From contig NC_073346.2 in the NCBI RefSeq assembly GCF_027580225.2, forward strand, positions 10,628,001 to 10,692,000: 64,000 nucleotides of DNA, in the 5' to 3' direction. Under the pieces are notes generated by a model. It ran no database searches, had not been told where the DNA came from, and worked only from the letters and a program-made list of their open reading frames with translations. This DNA comes from Misgurnus anguillicaudatus (taxonomy: Eukaryota > Chordata > Actinopteri > Cypriniformes > Cobitidae). Shown here piece after piece: positions 59,501 to 64,000 of this stretch (positions within the stretch are counted from its first letter, which is position 1; every line of letters begins with the position of its first letter). The position numbers and the translations under genes were made by a program.

Positions 59501-60767
59501 GTCTGATGTATGTGGTATTTGGTGAAAAGGATACACCGTCAAACACTTTTTTGGAGGAAATATGAAGGAAAGGTGTGTCATTAATATTTTTGGTTCATTT
59601 ACCTTAGGACTTGAAAGAATAATTTTAGATGAGCATTAGCATATCAATGGCTTTACAGCCAATAAACATTGATGGAAAAACAGAAATTAGTGGGCTTATG
59701 AGCACACAGATACGATTGACCAAAAAAAACACTGATATAAATATACAGCTTCAATGCACTATAAATTACTTTGGATAGAAGTGTCTGCCTAATGTGTAAC
59801 TGTAGATTAACGTCTACTGAATGAATACATCAAGTTCTTAGAATGAGCAGTGTTTGGATACTATGTCCGTTTTAAAAAGCAACACACTTGAGAAATGTGC
59901 TCACACCTTCTCCAATGCAGCAACACACATAGGAAAAAACAAACCAGTGGCTGCAGTGATGCGCATTTAGTTTCAGGCTGTCAGAACTACAGACACACTC
60001 AGAAACCTCTGCAAAGGGAAACTGTATTGCACACAACCACCTAAAACACAACTTCCTGTGTGCTGTGGCTGTAGCTTGATGCCCAATGCTGCCAAAGCTT
60101 CAACAAAAGCAGCTCTGTATTAAACAACATTATTCTGTTTGAACAAAGCATCAAAGTAATATTCTGCACAAAATTCAGAAGCCAGCATAGTGAAACGGTA
60201 CATACATCCATTGAATGTTGTTTTTAGATTTCTTTTTAATGAGGTGAACCCCCTCAAGAACATTGGTGATGTCGTAGAGGCGTCTCTTCTGGACTTTGAG
60301 GATCTCGGAGGCCTGGTTCAGGTCCACCACGCCGTCAGACGACTGCGCCAAAAGCTGCAAGAACTTCTTCGTCAATAAACCCAATGAGGTATCGTACCGC
60401 GTCTTCTCTGATGGAGACTTTGGAGCTGCAAGTAAACACGTTTGGGGGGGAAATCTTGGTAAAACTTCAACCAGGCAACAACGATTCACTGCATTTAAAA
60501 AAAAAAATCGTTTCCTTTTAAAGACTTTTTTACATTGTAACTCTTTATTCTGATTGGTCAATCTGAGGTTAAACATTTTGCAATAATTACTGCAAAAATT
60601 GACCATTGTCCCAGGCAACCAATTTAAAGCTTACACAAAAAGGGGGCTTTCTTACTTTTATTTCCCTTAATAACACCAAATGGAGTTCCTGTTTGGGTCT
60701 TGGGTGTTTTGGCTCCTTCGCTCATGTAAAGATGATCCGAGTCATCCAGTGCCAACCGTCTTTTTGC
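53592..60767 (-). CDS. e2f3: E2F3 transcription factor, C-terminal 331 codons in six exons (5' exon(s) outside the recognised part)
   Basis: Minus-strand exons 60767-60656, 60425-60206, 57209-57051, 56951-56837, 54656-54515 and 53839-53592 sum to 996 bases and join in phase to the stop. Exon a has [18 protein letters not shown]. Exon b is the winged-helix DNA-binding domain ([20 protein letters not shown], then [24 protein letters not shown]). Exon c is the leucine-zipper/dimerisation segment ([12 protein letters not shown]). Exons d-e form the marked box ([49 protein letters not shown]). Exon f ends with the pocket-protein (RB) binding segment, in the stretch [34 protein letters not shown] wording and the C-terminus fit E2F3 better than E2F1 or E2F2. 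The family binds DNA with DP partners and drives S-phase genes in the nucleus. Four introns are GT-AG; the one at 57050-56952 is AT-AC. The N-terminus (cyclin A-binding end) was not found up to 64000. Confidence 0.93.
53977..54322. mobile_element. MITE in the last e2f3 intron
   Basis: Ends TAGCTGTGTTTCCA and TGGAAACGCAGCTA are inverse with one mismatch. Flanks are not a clean duplication. Confidence 0.65.
54697..55288. mobile_element. hAT-like element in an e2f3 intron
   Basis: AAGGTGTCAAAC at the left and GTTTAACACCCCTG at the right are imperfect inverse ends. GGGCCAGAT/GGGCCATAT words sit near both ends. The target duplication is not clear. Confidence 0.55.
55454..55737. mobile_element. 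hAT-type MITE (284 bp)
   Basis: CAGTGGTTCCCAAACT and AGTTTGAAAACCACTG are inverse ends. A perfect 8-bp duplication GTCTAGTG lies at 55446-55453 and 55738-55745. A related copy lies at 57471-57691. Confidence 0.92.
55820..56030. mobile_element. MITE of the GGCGGTTTCC-CAGACAGGG family
   Basis: GGCGGTTTTCCAGACAGGG at the left and GATGGAAACCACCC at the right are imperfect inverse ends. Same family as 58549-58790 and the fragments at 57800-57935, 58070-58150 and 22110-22265. Confidence 0.65.
56238..56576. mobile_element. Palindromic MITE (AGGATAGTT family)
   Basis: AGGATAGTTGACCCAAAAATG (first 20 bases) pairs with CATTTTTGGATGAACTATCT at the right. The two halves form a long imperfect palindrome (AACCTTATGTTGTTACAAAC against GTTTGTAACAACATAAGG). 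Confidence 0.8.
56952..57050 (-). other. AT-AC (U12-type) intron of e2f3, 99 bp
   Basis: On the minus strand the intron starts ATATCCTTAC (57050-57041) and ends CCCTCAC (56952). A TTCCTTAAC branch-site match lies at 56969-56961, about 10 bases before the 3' end. These are the consensus elements of minor-spliceosome introns. Splicing here gives SHSQ-K-FAYVTYQ in frame; no GT-AG alternative joins the exons without inserting or losing residues. U12 introns in E2F family genes are, to my knowledge, conserved in animals. Confidence 0.92.
57471..57691. mobile_element. MITE related to 55454-55737
   Basis: Ends CAGTGGTTCTCAAACT and GGGAACCACTG. The interior shares the CCCCCAAAGAAAAT motif with the 55454 copy. 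Flanking duplication has decayed. Confidence 0.75.
58158..58536. mobile_element. TTAA-type MITE (379 bp)
   Basis: AGGTGCAGTGTGTAATTTTT and AAATTTACACACTGCACCT are inverse ends. TTAA lies on both sides (58154-58157 and 58537-58540). It contains GCCATTTTGTGCCGCCATG. Confidence 0.85.
58549..58790. mobile_element. MITE of the GGCGGTTTCCCAGACAGGG family
   Basis: GGGCGGTTTCCCAGACAGGG at the left and CCCTGTCCGCGAAACCGCCC at the right are inverse with two mismatches. The interior has CTAGTCCTAGACTAAAA and AGGCCTAGTCCTGGATTAA. Confidence 0.85.
58881..59471. mobile_element. Harbinger-type MITE with a nested hAT MITE
   Basis: AGCCTGGGATA and TATCCCAGGCT are inverse ends. TAA flanks both sides (58878-58880 and 59472-59474), as in PIF/Harbinger. 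The hAT-type MITE at 59216-59388 is inserted in it. Confidence 0.8.
59216..59388. mobile_element. hAT-type MITE nested in the previous element
   Basis: CAGGGGTGGGC and GCCCACCCCTG are inverse ends. AGTTTAGCTCCAACCCTAAT in the left half returns as ATTAGGGTTGGAGCTAAACT in the right. The flanks GTCTACAT and GTCTATGT are a partly decayed 8-bp duplication. Confidence 0.8.
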
Positions 60768-61567
60768 CTGGTGAAGAGGAAGTCCATCAGTTAGAAAAGC
60801 ATAATAAAAGGTATAAAACGCCACCTCAATCAAAAATAAGATGACATTGACCGAATGCCCTCGTCACACATTATATGTTCAGATAATTTTCGCTTCAAAG
60901 ACGCTTAATTCCAGCCAGTTTTTTTTGACAGAATCCATTAAACATCATATTATTGAACTAATTTTTTAGGTTTTTACAGCTATTTAGAAGGAACAAATAA
61001 AAATAAAACTAGACGAATGGTTTTGTTTTTGCGCATACGCGAGGGTCTAGTGCGCGTTACTATTCTAATGACTAAATTTACGTAAGCACGCACAGTACAC
61101 GCACCGCCAGATTTTTGTATTTGCACATACTTTGTATGCATGCATAGGTCACGCACGAAGGTACAGGAGAAAGTAGCTCAGAAAATGTGATGCATTCTGG
61201 TCGCAATGCACATGCGTCGAACATCTCTGTACACGTACGAGTCAAATAAACTATGCTTTGCAAGGATGTGCTTTCGACCGTGCACTTACATATGCATACA
61301 TGTAAAAAACAAACTACATTCCGGGCTTTGCAGAGAAAGTGTTAATTTGTTAAATACCAATGAAATGACTTAAGTAACACATCAGAGTCCGGTTTGTTTG
61401 GATGATGTGAATATGGTTTTCCTAATTCGGGTGCGCACCCACAGACCTCACCAGAGTCCACCTGAAAAGGATGGTCTGGGGTACGGTTCGCTGCCTATAA
61501 TAATACTAAATTGCGGAAGTGAAACGCTATTAATGGCATGCGCAGGATGTTAGTGATCATTAACATT
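60768..61567. other. Probable e2f3 intron sequence, no exon recognised
   Basis: No E2F3 N-terminal coding (disordered Gly/Ala/Ser-rich or cyclin-binding motif) was found. Nothing else recognised. Confidence 0.35.
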
Positions 61568-61570
61568 GAT

Positions 61571-62709
61571 CAGTCCTTCCAGAAAAACGCAGAGTTTTTT
61601 TGTGATTGTTGCGGGCAAAAATCCTTGATCTTGGGGCACGTTTTCTTAAGAAATGCGATGGAATATGCGGGATATTTATGCAATTTTATGCGATGAAATT
61701 GCAGGAACTTGCAAAAACTGCAGCTTTCGAATGATGTTCACCATATGTATAATAAAGGCTAGATGTGTTACGGCAGAGTCTCTAACGTCATCACCTGGCG
61801 GCCATCTTAAAGAGACACAAGGCAGCATTTTTATGTTAATAAATCATCATCGTAAGTCTGTATATGGTTAAATGACTCATTACATGACGAATGAAGTCTC
61901 TCTCGCCCGCCCCTAACGTCTGTAGGAAGAATACCCCACTTGCAAGTTCGCTGTATCCGACCCGGTGTCCTTCAGTCTCGTAAAGTCTCAGATATAGAAA
62001 GCATTTACTTCCAGACACTAGGGGGAGCTAGTAGAGAAATAAAACTCAGACTTGCCTTGTGTCCCTTTAACTCAGACAGCTCACTCACTCGTAGCATTGC
62101 GTTTAATGGTGCAGGTACATTTAAACGACCATAACTTTCTCAATTTTCTACCGATTTTCAAACGGTTTGGTTTCTTACAAACTTTATTAACGTGGCTATA
62201 ATTCTGAATGGTTTAACATGATTCATGAAAATGATTCATCAAGTATGCAGTGTCATATAAACGTCAGAGATGTACCCAACAAACTGTTTGAAAATGGGTA
62301 GAAATTGAGCAAGTTATGGTCATTTAAAAGTACATGCGCCATTAAACGCAATGCTATGAGTGAGCGAGCGCCCTGTGCTAAGATGGCCGCCAAATGCGAA
62401 CATTCCAGTCAATTGGCTAGCAGCGCGGGCGAGACATCTAGCCTATATTATACATATCTATGATGTTCACATCACATAATCACGTCACTTCATAACGTTC
62501 TCATGGCAACAGGGGACATGGCTGTGCTTGTGTGAAGTAAACACAACATTTTTCAACTTTGCTAAAATATTTGTGATGGAAATCTGCAACTTATGCTGCG
62601 AAAGTGCGGCGTATTTGAAAAAAATGCGACCCCAGAATAAATATGCGGACTTCGGCTCATTATGCGTTGAATCATGCGATCACAATCACGTTTTTCTGGA
62701 GGGATTGAT
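61571..62709. mobile_element. TIR element with a nested palindromic MITE
   Basis: CCTTCCAGAAAAACGCAGAG near the left end returns as AATCACGTTTTTCTGGAGG at the right, and the interior near both ends is rich in ATGCG/CGCAT words. Within it, about 62084-62368 is a second palindrome with arms of about 90 bp: GTAGCATTGCGTTTAATGG pairs with CCATTAAACGCAATGCTATG (20 bases or fewer shown). Confidence 0.75.
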
Positions 62710-64000
62710 TGATGACAAGCGCTGGCGAATATCTGGGCGCGAGAGTGATGTGCTGTAACAATTTGCTTCATACTTTTTGCTCGCCTCCGCAATCGCCAGT
62801 GGACAACCTGCTTTCTTTTGTACAACTTAAAAACTTTTGCAGCAGAAAGATTCAAGTAGATACATTTCATTGTTGTAAACCAAACATTCAACTAAAGAGC
62901 AATAAGGATACAAACAACTCTGTCCATTTTAGTGAACCTAATATGAAACCACCCTTATTTGCATCAGAGTTCTTCATTTGTTAATTATAGTTCAGTGGTA
63001 GATCATTGCGTTACCAGTGCAAAAGTAAGAGAATCAGCACTTGAGATTCAGTTTAGACTAGCAAATTGATGCTACCACATGCAAAGATCAAACTTTCCAT
63101 ACACTACAAACAGCATGTTAAAGTGCATTTACTGTCGTTTTACCCAACGTCGCTGACAGTTGAACATCTTCATAAGAGGTTTTACGAAGTTTTTACATAT
63201 CACGCTTGATCAGATTACCCACGTAAAAACTGCATAGTAATGCAATGCCTTAAAAGCTGACAGATCTGACAAGATTTGCCAGTTACAACCTTAAAGTCAT
63301 CTCTCCTGGTTTAAATACCGGTCATACACATGCCTGCCCACATTCCATATGCTTGATCTTGATGACAGTGTGTTGTGGGAGGGCTGTCTGAACAGCCATT
63401 TTGTGGTGGAAAATGTGTCCCCTTCAATAGAGCAAACAGGAAAGAGGCTCAAACCCCCTTTATTAACCATCAAATTACATGTTTGTCTTTAAAAGGTTCA
63501 ACCCAAAACAGACTCGCATATTTAATATCATTTGAAGATATTGTTTATACATAGCCCAGAATGAGCTGGAAATGCCATTTTTATTAGTCTACATGGGTAT
63601 CAGAGGCCGGGATTAAGCCAATCCTCATTAAATCACAATGAAAGAGGGAAATTCATAGAAGTGTTTAATGTGTAGTAGTGTTATCAGCTGCTTTCAGAGA
63701 AATGCTATACCACCCCATTCATTTGGTATTGTATAATAACGCATGCAAAACATGCCCAAGCAAACAGTGAAGAAAACAGCTGAAGTCAAACCTGTTTAAC
63801 ATCACAACACTTGTTTTTTAACATGAAATTTGCTGAGTGCACAACAAAATGAGGAAGGAAACAAACATTTTATATTTGCACCCCATATATAAACCACACA
63901 CCCTTTTGAAAACATTACCTCAGTCTAATTTAGTGGCATTGAAACTATTGGACGTAAATAAGTGCTCGTGTAAACCTGGTGTGGGGTTGTAAACACGTTC
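62710..64000. other. No gene recognised; possible decayed tRNA-type SINE
   Basis: About 62988-63055 (TAGTTCAGTGGTAGATCATTG, first 20 bases) resembles an Ala-like tRNA A-box region of a fish SINE, but the B-box is degraded. The remainder shows nothing recognisable and is probably e2f3 upstream intron. Confidence 0.35.

Noticed and set aside
62988..63055. Functional tRNA gene
   Set aside because: The A-box-like part is present but the B-box is degraded, and no cloverleaf could be drawn.

Overview
This window looks like nuclear DNA of a teleost fish, most likely a cyprinid. Genes have spliced exons with GT-AG introns, gene density is low, and the space between and inside genes is packed with fish-type DNA-transposon MITEs, plus an L2 and an L1 LINE fragment, a Ty3/Gypsy element and a DIRS element. 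There are no operons and no prokaryotic features. No species-level call can be made from the sequence alone.

Layout. 1-2083 holds the 3' part of an L2-type LINE on the minus strand. 2084-12909 is repeat-rich intergenic DNA with three hAT-type elements that have perfect 8-bp target duplications. 12910-16806 is an intact four-exon gene (+) for an 881-residue patched-domain/sterol-sensing-domain membrane protein of the PTCHD3 type. 17645-20230 holds another hAT element and two foldback structures. 22321-25817 is a second, broken PTCHD3-like copy, split by a 2.8-kb composite insertion. 26181-34840 is a hAT MITE interrupted by a long Gypsy element whose LTR is about 3.2 kb and contains a tandem array. 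35072-38584 is a decayed DIRS element on the minus strand. 40244-44306 contains several MITEs.

44576-50368 (+) is a type I polyketide synthase (KS end-AT-DH-ER-like-KR-ACP). It has a single in-frame TAG in the KR domain, and no exon for the KS active-site cysteine is visible upstream. 53592-60767 (-) is the 3' six-exon part of e2f3, convergent with the PKS; the first exon(s) lie beyond 60767. Its exons join in perfect phase only if one 99-bp intron is removed as an AT-AC, U12-type intron.

The three host loci (ptchd3-like, PKS, e2f3) have no evident shared pathway. The strongest points for follow-up are the PKS lesion(s), the decayed ptchd3 duplicate, the U12 intron in e2f3, and the splice-site-like tandem array inside the Gypsy LTR.
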